From NCBI RefSeq assembly GCF_027492855.1, contig NZ_JAPUDY010000027.1:1-64000 (forward strand): a stretch of 64,000 bases of DNA, written 5' to 3'. Within the stretch, counting starts at the first letter, position 1. Each line of letters starts with the position of its first letter. Positions 51,414-61,097 of the stretch are shown in pieces. Made by a program: the position numbers and the translations under genes. The notes beneath the pieces were generated by a model. That model made no database searches, was not told the origin of the DNA, and worked only from the letters and a program-made list of their open reading frames with translations. The stretch is from Acidovorax sp. (lineage in GTDB: Bacteria; Pseudomonadota; Gammaproteobacteria; Burkholderiales; Burkholderiaceae_C).

Positions 51414-51442
51414 TTGCGCCGGTTTTTTGGGCCCCACACGGC

Positions 51443-51477
51443 AAAAAGCCCGGCGTCCGTGGGAGGACGCCGGGCTT
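51443..51477 (-). terminator. Rho-independent terminator of the Spy-like gene
   Basis: AAGCCCGGCGTCC (51446-51458) and GGACGCCGGGCTT (51465-51477) form a perfect 13-bp stem with loop GTGGGA. On the minus strand the stem is followed by TTTTT (51447-51443). It lies 34 bp beyond the stop of the gene at 51511-52071. Confidence 0.93.
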
Positions 51478-51510
51478 GGCAGGTTGTTTGGGTTTGACTC
51501 GCCTGCTTAT

Positions 51511-52071
51511 TTATTTGGCGGGGGCCTGGCCTGGGCGGTCACCTTCACTGCCACCACCACGCTTGTCGCCGTGGTGGTGATCGCCATGCCCGCGGTGGCG
51601 GCCCTCACCGCCCTTCTTGTCGCCCATGCGGTGGTGTGCCTTGGCGTCAAAGGTCTTTTGCTGCTCGGGGGTCAGCGCGGCGTAGAAGGTTTTGGTGGCG
51701 TCGCCCCGGCGGTCGGCCTCGGCGGCATGCTGGGCGCGCAGGGCCCGCATGCGGTCGATGCGCTCGGGGGTGGTGAGTTTGTCCATGCCTTGGCGGTCCA
51801 GGCGGGCGGGGCGCTCGCCGGGCTGCAGGGCGGTGGTGAACGTGGTCCAGGCAGGCTCCTGGGCGGCAGTCAGTTGGAGCTGGGTCTTGAGTTCTGCCAG
51901 ATGCTTGGCGTGGCGCTGGGCACGGTCGCCATGGTGGCGCTCGTGTCGGCCCTCGGAAGCCTTGGCGGATGCGGCGGGCGGCGCGGCAGGGGGCTGCTGG
52001 GCCAGCACGGGCAGGGCAAAGGCGGCAAACAAAGCGGTGGCGGCAAAGCGGCGTTGGAAGGGGGATGCCAT
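51511..52071 (-). CDS. Spy/CpxP-like periplasmic LTXXQ protein
   Basis: A 186-residue protein starting at ATG 52071 after an AAAGGA SD. The signal peptide ends near VLA (residue ~24) and is followed by a proline/alanine linker. Two LTXXQ motifs are present, LTAAQEPAWTTFTTAL and LTPEQQKTFD, the mark of the Spy/CpxP chaperone family. The C-terminal tail is rich in His, Gly and Asp (HRGHGDHHHGDKRGGG) and may bind metal ions. A role in periplasmic folding stress or metal tolerance is likely. A strong terminator follows. Confidence 0.87.
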   Translation of the reverse strand: MASPFQRRFAATALFAAFALPVLAQQPPAAPPAASAKASEGRHERHHGDRAQRHAKHLAELKTQLQLTAAQEPAWTTFTTALQPGERPARLDRQGMDKLTTPERIDRMRALRAQHAAEADRRGDATKTFYAALTPEQQKTFDAKAHHRMGDKKGGEGRHRGHGDHHHGDKRGGGSEGDRPGQAPAK

Positions 52072-52414
52072 GGTGTGAGTCCTTTCACAGGGGTTATGGG
52101 CTCGCTGCAACGACCGTTTCAGCGATTGAGGGCCAGTGTCTGCCCCGCATGTATCGCCCCCGTGCGCATTGGATGAGGCTGTGTAAAGTTGTGACAAGAA
52201 GCTATAGGTGCCTGTAGGAGAATTTGTGCATAGAAATGGCACCTAGCGCTTTATTAGCAAGCGCTAATAGCTATCAAATTAGTAGTAAATGTCGCCCTGG
52301 GATTCACACAACCTGGCACCCCGCGGCGGGCTCCACGCAGTGACCGCCGACAATGGCGGGACTCCGAGTGAGTGAGTTCGTTTATTCACCAACGCCCCCA
52401 ACAAAAGGTTTTCC
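52072..52414. other. Gene-free gap between Spy-like gene and rdgC
   Basis: This 343-bp gap holds the 5' regions of two divergent genes and repeat copy 6. It was read for ORFs in both directions and none is convincing. AAAAGG at 52403-52408 is the rdgC SD. No clear palindromic operator was found apart from the repeat. Confidence 0.4.
52233..52290. repeat. Intergenic palindromic repeat, copy 6
   Basis: AAATGGCACCTAGCGCTTTA, then TTAGCAAGCGCTAATAGCTATCAAATTAGTAGTAAAT. The TAGCGCTT/AAGCGCTA arms are intact. It lies between the Spy-like gene and rdgC. Confidence 0.75.
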
Positions 52415-53467
52415 GTGTTCAAGAACATGATCGTGTACCGCATTGCCCCGCAATGGCAGGTGGAGTTGACGCAGGTAGAAGAAGCCCTGGCCAAGGCGCC
52501 CTTCATGGAATGTGGCGCCACGCAAGAAAAATCGCTGGGCTGGGTGCCACCGCGTGGTGATGCCCATGGCCCGTTGGCCGAATCGGTGGGGGGGCAGTGG
52601 ATCCTGCGCTTCATGGTCGAATCCAAAGTGCTGCCCGGCAGCGTGCTGGCGCGCAAGGTCAAGGAAAAGGCCGAACGCATCGAGCAGGAAACCGGCCGCA
52701 AGCCCGGCAAAAAGGAAAGCAAGGAGTTGAAAGACGAGGCCAAGCTCGACCTGCTGCCCATGGCCTTCACCAAACAGGGCTCGATGTGGGTGTGGATCGA
52801 CATCGCCTCGCGCCTCTTGGTGCTGGACACCTCCAGCCAGGGCCGGGCGGACGAGGTGGTCACCCTGCTGGTCGAGGCGCTGCCTGGCCTGTCGGTGTCG
52901 CTGCTCAACACCCAGACCAGCCCCCAGGCCGCCATGGCCCACTGGCTCAAAGAGCAGGAGCCGCCCGTCGGCTTCACGGTGGACCGCGAGTGCGAGCTCA
53001 AAAGTGCCAATGAGGAAAAAGCCGTGGTGCGCTACGCCCGCCACCCGCTCGACATCGAAGAGGTGCAGGCCCACATTGACGCTGGCAAGCTGCCCACCAA
53101 ACTCGCCCTCACCTGGGACGACCGTGTGAGCTTCATGCTCACCGAGGGGTTGCAGATCAAAAAAGTGTCCTTTCTCGACACCGTGTTTGAGGGCACCAAG
53201 GCCGACGACGGCGGTTTTGACACCGACGTAGCGATCGCCACGGGCGAGCTGGTCAAACTGATCCCGGATTTGATCGAAGCACTGGGGGGCGAGGCGGAAA
53301 GTGGTGTGGCCAGCGCTGCCGAGGCGGTGGCTGCCACGGCGCGGCCTTCAACGCCTTCTACACCCCCACCATCTTCCGCGCCCGCACGCAAGACGGCGGG
53401 CGGTGGCGTGGTCACCGGGCCCAAAGAGGTGCCGGTGGATACGGACCCGGAGTCGGCGCCGTTCTAA
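52415..53467 (+). CDS. rdgC: Recombination-associated protein RdgC
   Basis: A 350-residue protein with GTG start 52415 and SD AAAAGG. The RdgC opening MFKNMIVYRIAPQW is followed by FMECGATQEKSLGWVPPRG, QWILRFMVESKVLPGSVL, GRKPGKKESKELKDEAKLDL and VWIDIASRLLVLDTSSQGRA, all hallmark blocks. The C-terminal ~45 residues are a Ser/Pro/Ala-rich extension longer than in E. coli. RdgC forms ring dimers on DNA and limits RecA-driven recombination. It stands alone. Confidence 0.95.
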   Translation: MFKNMIVYRIAPQWQVELTQVEEALAKAPFMECGATQEKSLGWVPPRGDAHGPLAESVGGQWILRFMVESKVLPGSVLARKVKEKAERIEQETGRKPGKKESKELKDEAKLDLLPMAFTKQGSMWVWIDIASRLLVLDTSSQGRADEVVTLLVEALPGLSVSLLNTQTSPQAAMAHWLKEQEPPVGFTVDRECELKSANEEKAVVRYARHPLDIEEVQAHIDAGKLPTKLALTWDDRVSFMLTEGLQIKKVSFLDTVFEGTKADDGGFDTDVAIATGELVKLIPDLIEALGGEAESGVASAAEAVAATARPSTPSTPPPSSAPARKTAGGGVVTGPKEVPVDTDPESAPF

Positions 53468-53498
53468 GCCCTTGCCCGTGAGGCGCCCCGAGCAGGGC

Positions 53499-53621
53499 TC
53501 ATTCAGCCTGCGGGGCGGCTTCGGCGGTGTCGATTTGCGCCACCAGCGCATGCAGGGCATCCACATACCCGTCTGTGATGCCCAGCCAATGGGGGATGTG
53601 TGGCCAAAGGCATTGTTTAGT
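53499..53621 (-). pseudogene. 3'-terminal remnant of a truncated gene
   Basis: On the minus strand about 40 codons read CLWPHIPHWLGITDGYVDAL, then HALVAQIDTAEAAPQAE and TGA (53499-53501). The codon use is that of the surrounding genes, and the frame is broken upstream by an in-frame stop at 53622-53624, where the sequence changes to GC-poor. It looks like the end of a native gene cut off by the insertion carrying the lipoprotein gene. The family was not recognised. Confidence 0.4.
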
Positions 53622-53745
53622 TCAACGATGCTGATCAGACGCTATGAACACCAATGTTCTTTGCTTGCATTTCGCATTGCGTCTGGAAACGCTGTTCCTT
53701 AGGTTTATATTCAGCCCCGTCCTTACAGTCCCAGCAAGACATTTC

Positions 53746-54411
53746 ATGCAGTATCGCTATCTTGTTAACGTTTTTTTTGCTGGCCTTCTTGCCGTAATCC
53801 TCACGGGCTGCGCCTCCGTGCCTTCGGTATCGATCACTGACAAGGATCGACAGATGCTCACGCGAATTCGGGTTGAACCGAAGGTTCAGCTGCCGTCGTT
53901 TGACATCTATATTTACGGAAATCCCGTTGCAAGAACTATTGCTGCTACTGTTAGTGGCGGTATCGGAGCCGTTGCATCAAACGAAGCATCTAAGGCCGCA
54001 AAGACCAATATTGCAGAGTTCGCACAGGCGAACGGTTTCTCGTTAGCGGAGATTGTGAAGGCCGAGTTCATTCGGGCTGCTAGGTCTGGGGGCACTATAG
54101 GGTTCTCGGAGACAGAACCTATGCCCAACGGTTACTTGTCGCTGACGGTGAATATCTTTGGTTTCGGCCAGGCTCACGGGCTTGGTAGCACGATGTACCC
54201 GTTCTTGAGCCTCACCGCTACTCTTAAGCGTCTAGATGGCACAGTAGCTTGGCAAGATACTGTGTACGTGAGTGCACTCAACGGGGAGAACAAACCAGGA
54301 TACGAATACGCTGAGTACATCAACGAACCAGAGAATATGCGAAAGGCACTTGACCGGGTCGCTGCCATCGTCAGTAGATTGCTAGTGGCAGATCTTTATC
54401 AGAAAAAGTAG
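53746..54411 (+). CDS. Putative lipoprotein, unknown family, GC-poor
   Basis: A 221-residue protein. ATG 53746 gives a lipoprotein signal (YLVNVFFAGLLAVILTGC) with acylated cysteine C22; an in-frame ATG at 53644 would hide it. The mature part has a Gly/Ala-rich stretch (RTIAATVSGGIGAVASNEAS) near residue 70 and GFSETEPMPNGYLSLTVNIF in the middle. I do not recognise the family. GC is far below that of neighbouring genes and the codon use is unlike theirs, so it was probably acquired. It sits beside a truncated gene end. Confidence 0.7.
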   Translation: MQYRYLVNVFFAGLLAVILTGCASVPSVSITDKDRQMLTRIRVEPKVQLPSFDIYIYGNPVARTIAATVSGGIGAVASNEASKAAKTNIAEFAQANGFSLAEIVKAEFIRAARSGGTIGFSETEPMPNGYLSLTVNIFGFGQAHGLGSTMYPFLSLTATLKRLDGTVAWQDTVYVSALNGENKPGYEYAEYINEPENMRKALDRVAAIVSRLLVADLYQKK

Positions 54412-54462
54412 GCAGTCTGATTTAGCGTTTAAGTGCAACATCCGCTGATGGCGGTTGAACAA

Positions 54463-55260
54463 TCACCGCCCCAAAAAAGCCGCGTTCCCCCGCGCATGAA
54501 ACGCCTCCACCCCCGCCCGAAAATCCTGCGTGCCCGCGCAGTGCACAAAGCCCTGGGCTTCGGCGGCGAGTTGTTCGGGCAGGGTGCGGTCCATTGATTC
54601 GCGCATCAGGCGTTTCATGGCGCCGTAGGCCACGGTGGGGCCGGCGGCCAGGCGCTGGGCCAGGGCGGTGGTGGTGGCCTGTAGCTCGGCGGCGGGCACC
54701 ACGCGGTTGACCAGGCCCAGGCGCAGGGCGTCGTCGGCGGTGAAGGCCTCGCCCAGCAACGCGATCTCCAGCGCCTTGCGCACGCCCACCATGCGTGGCA
54801 GCGCCCACGATGCGCCCACGTCGCAACTGGTTCCCAGGTTGATGTAGGCCAGGTTGAAGCGCGTGCCTTCGGCGGCCAGCACGTAGTCGGCCAGCATCAT
54901 GAGGCTCAGCCCCGCGCCAGCGGCCACGCCATGCACCTGGGCGATGACCGGGGCGTTCATCTGCGCGAGCAGGGGTAGCGCGGTGTTGAGCGGGGTGAGG
55001 ATGTCGATGGCGCCCTGCACGGGCGCGGCTCGCAGGGTGGCCAGGTCGCCACCGGCCATGAAGCCCCGGCCGTTGCCACACAGCACCACGGCACGCACGC
55101 CGGGGTCGGTGGCCAGCGTCTGCACGGCGGCCAAAAAAGCCTGGGCCATGGGCACGTCGATGGCGTTGAGGGCGTCGGGGCGGTTGAAGCGCAGCGTGGC
55201 GATGGGGCCGTCGCGTTCCAGCAGCAGGGGGGCGGCAGGGTCAGCAGCAGGATTTTTCAT
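54463..55260 (-). CDS. Enoyl-CoA hydratase/isomerase family protein
   Basis: A 265-residue crotonase-fold enzyme from ATG 55260. The oxyanion-hole segments are GNGRGFMAGGDLATLR and VHGVAAGAGLSLMMLADYVL. The glutamate corresponding to hydratase E144 is present in LAAEGTRFNLAY, but the second catalytic glutamate, usually in a PEI motif, is replaced by AYI. It may therefore be an isomerase or act on an unusual acyl-CoA. It is the last gene of the liv/acyl-CoA operon, separated from the synthetase gene by repeat copy 7. Confidence 0.85.
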   Translation of the reverse strand: MKNPAADPAAPLLLERDGPIATLRFNRPDALNAIDVPMAQAFLAAVQTLATDPGVRAVVLCGNGRGFMAGGDLATLRAAPVQGAIDILTPLNTALPLLAQMNAPVIAQVHGVAAGAGLSLMMLADYVLAAEGTRFNLAYINLGTSCDVGASWALPRMVGVRKALEIALLGEAFTADDALRLGLVNRVVPAAELQATTTALAQRLAAGPTVAYGAMKRLMRESMDRTLPEQLAAEAQGFVHCAGTQDFRAGVEAFHARGNAAFLGR

Positions 55261-55263
55261 GTC

Positions 55264-55322
55264 AAATTGGCTTCTAGCGCTTGATGAATAAGCGCAAGCA
55301 GCTCCTGTTTTGATAGTAATTT
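55264..55322. repeat. Intergenic palindromic repeat, copy 7
   Basis: AAATTGGCTTCTAGCGCTTG, then ATGAATAAGCGCAAGCAGCTCCTGTTTTGATAGTAATTT. The left arm is intact and the right arm is AAGCGCAA. It sits between two genes of the same operon. Confidence 0.8.
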
Positions 55323-55351
55323 GGCCACTGAAAAAAGAGTGGCTGTGCGTG

Positions 55352-57147
55352 CTACTGGTACAGCGCCTCGATCTCCGCTGCATAGGTTTTGTAGATGCTG
55401 GCGCGGCGCACCTTCATGGTGGCGGTCACTTCGCCGTCGTCGTGGTCCAGCTCTTTGGTCAGCAGGTGGAATCGGCGGATTTGCGAGACCTGCGCGAGGC
55501 GCTGGTTGCCTTGGTTGATCTCGGTGTCGATCAGGCCGCGCACCTCGGGGTGCTCAACCAGCGAGCGGAAATGCGTGAACGGAATGCGCCGTGCCTCGGC
55601 CCATTTGCCTACGGTCTCGTAGTCGATCATCACCAGCGCGCCGACAAACTTGCGCGCCTCGGCCACGATGATGCATTCCTTGATGAAGGGGCTGCCCTTC
55701 ATCGTGTTCTCGATCTCGGAGGGCGTGAGGTTTTTGCCACCGGCTGTGATCATGATGTCTTTCAGGCGGTCCACGATCTTGATCTGGCCTTGTTCCTCGC
55801 GCACCACGTCGCCGGTGTGCAGCCAACCGCCCTGGATACTGCTGGCTGTGGCCTCGGGGTTCTTGTAGTAGCCCGCAAACACCATGTCGCCCTTCAACTG
55901 CAGCTCGCCGTTGTCGGCAATGCGGTGGGTGACGCCTTGCGTGGGCAGGCCCACGGTGCCCGCCACCACATGGTCGAGCCGGTGGCCGGTGACCATGCCG
56001 GTGGATTCGGTGAGGCCGTACACCTCGATGAGTGGCACGCCCAGCACGCGAAAGAAGCGCACCACGTCGGGCGGTATGGGCGCGGCGCCCGTGAGCGCCA
56101 CGTGGGCGTTGCGCAGGCCGATGAAGTTTTGCAGCGCGCGGAACACGGTCCAGTAGCTTACCGTGAATGCGATCTTGTCTTTCAGGCTCCAGGCACTGCG
56201 CGGCTTGTCTGCCAGGGGCTTGCAGGCGTCATAGGCCTTGTGGAACAGGCGGCGGCGCAGGCCCCCCGTCTCCTGCAGCTTGATGCTGATGGCGGCGTGC
56301 AGCTTCTCCCAGATGCGCGGCACGCCGAGAAACATGGTGGGCGCGACCTCGCGCAGGTCTTCCTGCACGGTGCGGATGGATTCGCCAAAGTTCACCTGCG
56401 AGCCGGTGTACACGGGCACAAAGCTGGTCAGCATCTGCTCGGCCACATGGCACAGCGGCAGGTACGACAGGTGGGTGGTGTCTGCATTCAGCTCCAGCCG
56501 GTCCACGATGCCGGGCACCACGCCCCGGATGTTGCGGTACGAAATCATCGCGCCCTTCGGCGCACCGGTGGAGCCCGAGGTGTAGATCATCAGCCCCACG
56601 TCGTCGAGCGTCTGGCGTGCCAGCGCATCGTCAATGATTGCCTGCTGGCCCGATGCCGCGCCGAGTTGTTCCACCTCGTCAAAGGTGGTGATGAATTTCC
56701 GCACCTCGGGCGCAAAGCTGCGCAGGCCCTTGGTCTCCATGACCACGATCTTTTTCAGGTGCGGCAGATCGAGCAGCGCGGCCAGCAGCTTGTCGGTCTG
56801 CTCCTGGTCTTCGCAGACCATGATTTCGATGTCGGCATGGCCCACCACATAGGCCACTTCGTTGGTGGGGCTGGTGGGGTACACGCCCACCGTCACTGCG
56901 CCCACCAGGCCCGCGCCCATTTGTGTCAGCACCCATTCGATACGGTTCTCGGAGATCACGCCCACGTGCCCGCCCGCAGGCAGGCCCAGCGCCTTGAGGC
57001 CCAGGCCGAAGTGGCTGGCGCGCCGGTGGTACTGCGCCCAGGTGAAGGGCTTCCAGATGCCGAAGTCCTTTTGCCGGATGGCGATGCGCCGGGCATCGGT
57101 GCGTGCGCGTTCGCGCAGCATCTGGGGCAGGGTGAGGTCGGGAAGAG

Positions 57148-57151
<4 letters not shown>
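55352..57151 (-). CDS. Long-chain-type acyl-CoA synthetase (AMP-forming)
   Basis: A 599-residue ANL enzyme of the FadD15/long-chain ligase branch. Motifs are MIYTSGSTGAPKGAMISYRN (~195-214), YGLTESTGMVTG, GWLHTGDVVREEQGQIKIVD and DRLKDIMITAGGKNLTPSEI. The C-terminal VRRASIYKTYAAEIEALYQ is typical. It overlaps the LivF gene by 4 bp, so ligand import and CoA activation are translated together. A fatty, aromatic or other carboxylic acid imported by the Liv-type system is the probable substrate. Confidence 0.9.
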
Positions 57152-57966
<815 letters not shown>

Positions 57967-57979
57967 GGCAGAGGCAGGG

Positions 57980-59161
57980 TCAGAGTTTGATCCAGTCAGA
58001 CGCGGCCACCATTTTTTGCGCCTTCATGTCGGCGCGGTACACGCGCCCCACGGGGATGGAGTTGCCGCTGATGGTGATCGGCACGCCGATCAGGCCACCG
58101 GTATCGAAGTCCTTCAGGCTGTTGAGCGCGGCCTTGAGGTTTTTGCCGTCCAGCGGCTTGCCCGCATCCAGGCAACGCTTGGCCGATTCGATGAACAGCA
58201 TGGCGGCCAGGAAGCCCTGGATGTAGGCCGTGCTCTGGTACTCGGGGCGCATGGCGCGGATCTTCTCCAGCATCGGCGCCTTCTCGGTGTCGTAGTAGTA
58301 GCGGTAGGGCATCACACCCATGAAGCCGTCGGCGGCCTCGCCCATCTTCATCACGGTGGAGCTGTCCATGGTCCAGAAGGTGCCCATCCACTTGCTGGTC
58401 ATGCCCTGCTGTTTGCCCTGGGTGATGAACTCGGGGATGGGTGCGAGGATGTAGCCGTGGAAGATGGTGTAGTCGGGCGCGGCGCGGCGCAGCTTGATGA
58501 CCTCGGTGGATACGTCCACGCTGCCTGCGGGCGTCATGATCTTGACGGGCACCGACAGGCCCAGCTTCTTGGCCTCGGCCTCGCTTTTTTCGATGGGGTC
58601 GCGTCCGAACTCGGAGTCGGAATACACAAAGGCCACCTTGGCACCGGGCTTCTCCTTGGCGATGTGCTTGAGCAGGATGCCGAACATCTCGGTGTAGTCG
58701 GGGCCCACGAGGAACTGGTTGGGGTACTTCTTGGGGTCGTTGAGCTCGCTGGCGAACGAGGCCCCGGCCATCAGCGTGGTGCCCGCGCGCTCCAGCTCGG
58801 GGTTGATTGTTTTGGAGAAACCCGTGGAGTCGCCGTAGTAGAGGTTGACCTTGTTCTGGCTGGTGATCTTCTTGTACGCAGCCACCGAGACATCGACCTT
58901 GTAGCCCGTGTCCTCGGGCACGTACTTGATCTTGCGGCCCTTGATGCCGCCCGCGTCGTTGATCATCTTCACATAGTCGCCGATGCCCGCGTTGATGCCC
59001 ACGCCCGCAAAGGCGAACACGCCGGTGAGCGGGATGGAGCCGCCGATGACGATGTCTTCGCCCGACTGCGCGAGCACCGACAGCGGACTGGTGAGTGCGG
59101 CGGCGCCTGCGGCACCGAGCAGCAGGTGGCGGCGCTGGAAGGAAGTGCGTTGTGTGTCCAC
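57980..59161 (-). CDS. LivK-type ABC substrate-binding protein
   Basis: A 393-residue periplasmic protein. The signal peptide looks Tat-like, with RRHLLLGAAGAAALTSPLSV after SFQ. The mature part begins GEDIVIGGSIPLTGVFAFAG and continues MINDAGGIKGRKIKYVPED. Segments YADLTEMFGI-like sequence and FVYSDSEFGRDPIEKSEAEA are typical of the type I fold. Its partner permeases and ATPases flank it in the same operon, unlike the orphan LivK-type gene at 11254. The ligand is probably an acid activated by the downstream ligase. Confidence 0.9.
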   Translation of the reverse strand: MDTQRTSFQRRHLLLGAAGAAALTSPLSVLAQSGEDIVIGGSIPLTGVFAFAGVGINAGIGDYVKMINDAGGIKGRKIKYVPEDTGYKVDVSVAAYKKITSQNKVNLYYGDSTGFSKTINPELERAGTTLMAGASFASELNDPKKYPNQFLVGPDYTEMFGILLKHIAKEKPGAKVAFVYSDSEFGRDPIEKSEAEAKKLGLSVPVKIMTPAGSVDVSTEVIKLRRAAPDYTIFHGYILAPIPEFITQGKQQGMTSKWMGTFWTMDSSTVMKMGEAADGFMGVMPYRYYYDTEKAPMLEKIRAMRPEYQSTAYIQGFLAAMLFIESAKRCLDAGKPLDGKNLKAALNSLKDFDTGGLIGVPITISGNSIPVGRVYRADMKAQKMVAASDWIKL

Positions 59162-59178
59162 GGTTGTCTCCTATGGGT

Positions 59179-60216
59179 TTAGTTTCTGAAAGGCCAGAGA
59201 TGGAAGAAACGGCGGATGCGCCGCCACACTTCGGCCAGGCCATGGGGCTCGAAGACGAGAAAACCGATGATGAGCAGGCCAAAAATGACGGTGCGCACAG
59301 GCGAGAGGAACACGGTGAGTTCAGCACCCCCCGGCAGCAGTCCCACCACGAGCTTGAGCAGCTCGGGCACCATGGTCATGAACACGGCGCCCAGGATGCC
59401 GCCCAGGATGGAGCCCATGCCGCCGACGATGATGGCCGCAAGGAAGAAGATGGACATGAGCAGCGGAAAACTCTCGGGCGTGACCACGCGAAAGAAATAC
59501 GCCCACAGCCCGCCCGCCACACCAGCGTAAAACGACGACAGGCCAAACGACAACAGCTTGTAGCGCAGCAGCGGAATGCCCAGCACCTCGGCCGAGATGT
59601 CGCGGTCGCGGATGGCGATGAAGGCGCGGCCTATGCGGGTGCGAAACAAATTGGCCGCGCCCAGCAGCATCAGCACGGTGACAGGCACGATGAGCCAGTA
59701 CAGGCGGAACGAGGTTTCCAGCGGCATGCCGAACAGCTTGGCGGGCGGCACGCTCAGGCCGCCCGTGCCGCCGGTAAAGCCCCAGTTGGCAAAGATGAAG
59801 TGCGCGATGAACGATGCGGCAATGGTGGCGATCGCCAGGTACAGCCCCTTGACGCGCAGCGATGGAATGCCCACAACGATGCCGCCCAGCATGGCGACGA
59901 AGCCCCCGGCCAGCAGGTTCAGGATGAACGGCGTGCCCACGCGTGTTTCCAGCACCGCCACGGTGTAGGCGCCCAGGCCCATGAAGGCGGCCTGCCCCAG
60001 GCTCACCAGGCCCGTGTAGCCCGTGAGGATGTTGAGCCCCGTGGCGCTGGCCACGTTGATGCTGACCAGGCAGGCCAGGTACAGCCAGTAGTCGCTGGCC
60101 ATGAAAGGGAACAGCACGAGCAGCGCGGCGCCCACGGCCAGCCAGACCTTCTGTGTGCGCGAGTCGAACAGCGCCGCGTCGGCGATGTAGGTTTCCTTGA
60201 GGGTTCCGATGCGCAT
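59179..60216 (-). CDS. livM: LivM-type ABC transporter permease
   Basis: A 345-residue inner-membrane permease with about ten helices, from ATG 60216. Family blocks are NILTGYTGLVSLGQAAFMGL, LRVKGLYLAIATIAASFI, IRDRDISAEVLGIPLLRYKL and IIVGGMGSILGGILGAVFM. The end is PHGLAEVWRRIRRFFHLW. The start overlaps the LivH stop by one base (TGATG), so the two are translationally coupled and form the membrane channel. Confidence 0.92.
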   Translation of the reverse strand: MRIGTLKETYIADAALFDSRTQKVWLAVGAALLVLFPFMASDYWLYLACLVSINVASATGLNILTGYTGLVSLGQAAFMGLGAYTVAVLETRVGTPFILNLLAGGFVAMLGGIVVGIPSLRVKGLYLAIATIAASFIAHFIFANWGFTGGTGGLSVPPAKLFGMPLETSFRLYWLIVPVTVLMLLGAANLFRTRIGRAFIAIRDRDISAEVLGIPLLRYKLLSFGLSSFYAGVAGGLWAYFFRVVTPESFPLLMSIFFLAAIIVGGMGSILGGILGAVFMTMVPELLKLVVGLLPGGAELTVFLSPVRTVIFGLLIIGFLVFEPHGLAEVWRRIRRFFHLWPFRN

Positions 60217-61097
60217 CAGAGTCTCTCTATCTCGTGGGTGCCGAACAGGCCATAGGGCCGCACCAGCAGCACCGCAACCAGCACAATGAAGGTGGCCAGC
60301 AGCTTGTATTCGCCGCCCAGGTAGGCCCCGGCCAGTGCTTCGATCAAACCGATGAGCACGCCGCCGATGAGCGCGCCCAGCACGCTGTCGAGCCCGCCCA
60401 CGATGACGACCACCAGCACCGACAGGCCGAACACGCCCATGCTGGACGAGATGCCGCCAATGGAGCCGACGATGATCCCGGAGACGGCGGCGATCATGGC
60501 CGAGACCACCCAGGCCAGCGAGAACACACGCGGCACGTTGATGCCCACCGAGTACGCCGCAGCCTGGTCGCTGGCCGTGGCGCGCAGGGCCACGCCGCCG
60601 CGCCAGAAGCGGAACACCACCAGCACCGCTGCGATGAACACGATGGCAATCACCGCGCCCCAAAACACCTTGGGCGCGAGGAAAGCGTCGCCCACCATGA
60701 TGGGCTGGCTGGGCATGAAGTCGGGCAGGCGGCGCTGGTCGGCTGTCCAGATCATCTCGACCAGGCCCACCAACACGGATGCCAGGCCCACGGTGACCAT
60801 GAAGACCGAGATGGGTGGCTCGCCCAGCAGCGGGCGGATCATGGTGCGCTCGATCACCGCGCCCAGCAGGCCGGTGCCGAGCACGGCGGCGGGGATGGCC
60901 AGCCACAGTGGAAGTGCAAACGTGGCGGCGAAGGTGAAGAACAGGTAGGCGCCCACCATCAGCATTTCGCCAATGGCGATGTTCACCACGCGCGTGGCCT
61001 TGTAGACCATCACGAACGCGAGGGCCGCCAGCGCGTAGAGCCCGCCGCCCGCGATGCCGGTGAGGCTGATTTCAAACAGGTAGGCCCAATCCATCAT
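60216..61097 (-). CDS. livH: LivH-type ABC transporter permease
   Basis: A 293-residue inner-membrane permease starting MMDWAYLFEISLTGIAGGGL. Conserved blocks include VVNIAIGEMLMVGAYLFFTF, GVALRATASDQAAAYSVGIN, VSGIIVGSIGGISSSMG and VVVIVGGLDSVLGALIGGVL. It pairs with LivM. Its start overlaps the LivG stop (ATGA) and its stop overlaps the LivM start. Confidence 0.92.
   Translation of the reverse strand: MMDWAYLFEISLTGIAGGGLYALAALAFVMVYKATRVVNIAIGEMLMVGAYLFFTFAATFALPLWLAIPAAVLGTGLLGAVIERTMIRPLLGEPPISVFMVTVGLASVLVGLVEMIWTADQRRLPDFMPSQPIMVGDAFLAPKVFWGAVIAIVFIAAVLVVFRFWRGGVALRATASDQAAAYSVGINVPRVFSLAWVVSAMIAAVSGIIVGSIGGISSSMGVFGLSVLVVVIVGGLDSVLGALIGGVLIGLIEALAGAYLGGEYKLLATFIVLVAVLLVRPYGLFGTHEIERL

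Noticed and set aside
51075..51497. 140-codon open frame over origin-like module B, and a longer frame from 51289 into the Spy-like gene
   Set aside because: The frames run through the DnaA boxes and a terminator and antisense to a well-supported periplasmic protein gene; no family features were seen.
51690..52080. Glycine-rich plus-strand frame opposite the Spy-like gene
   Set aside because: The minus strand has a signal peptide, two LTXXQ motifs, an SD and a perfect terminator, which decides the coding strand.
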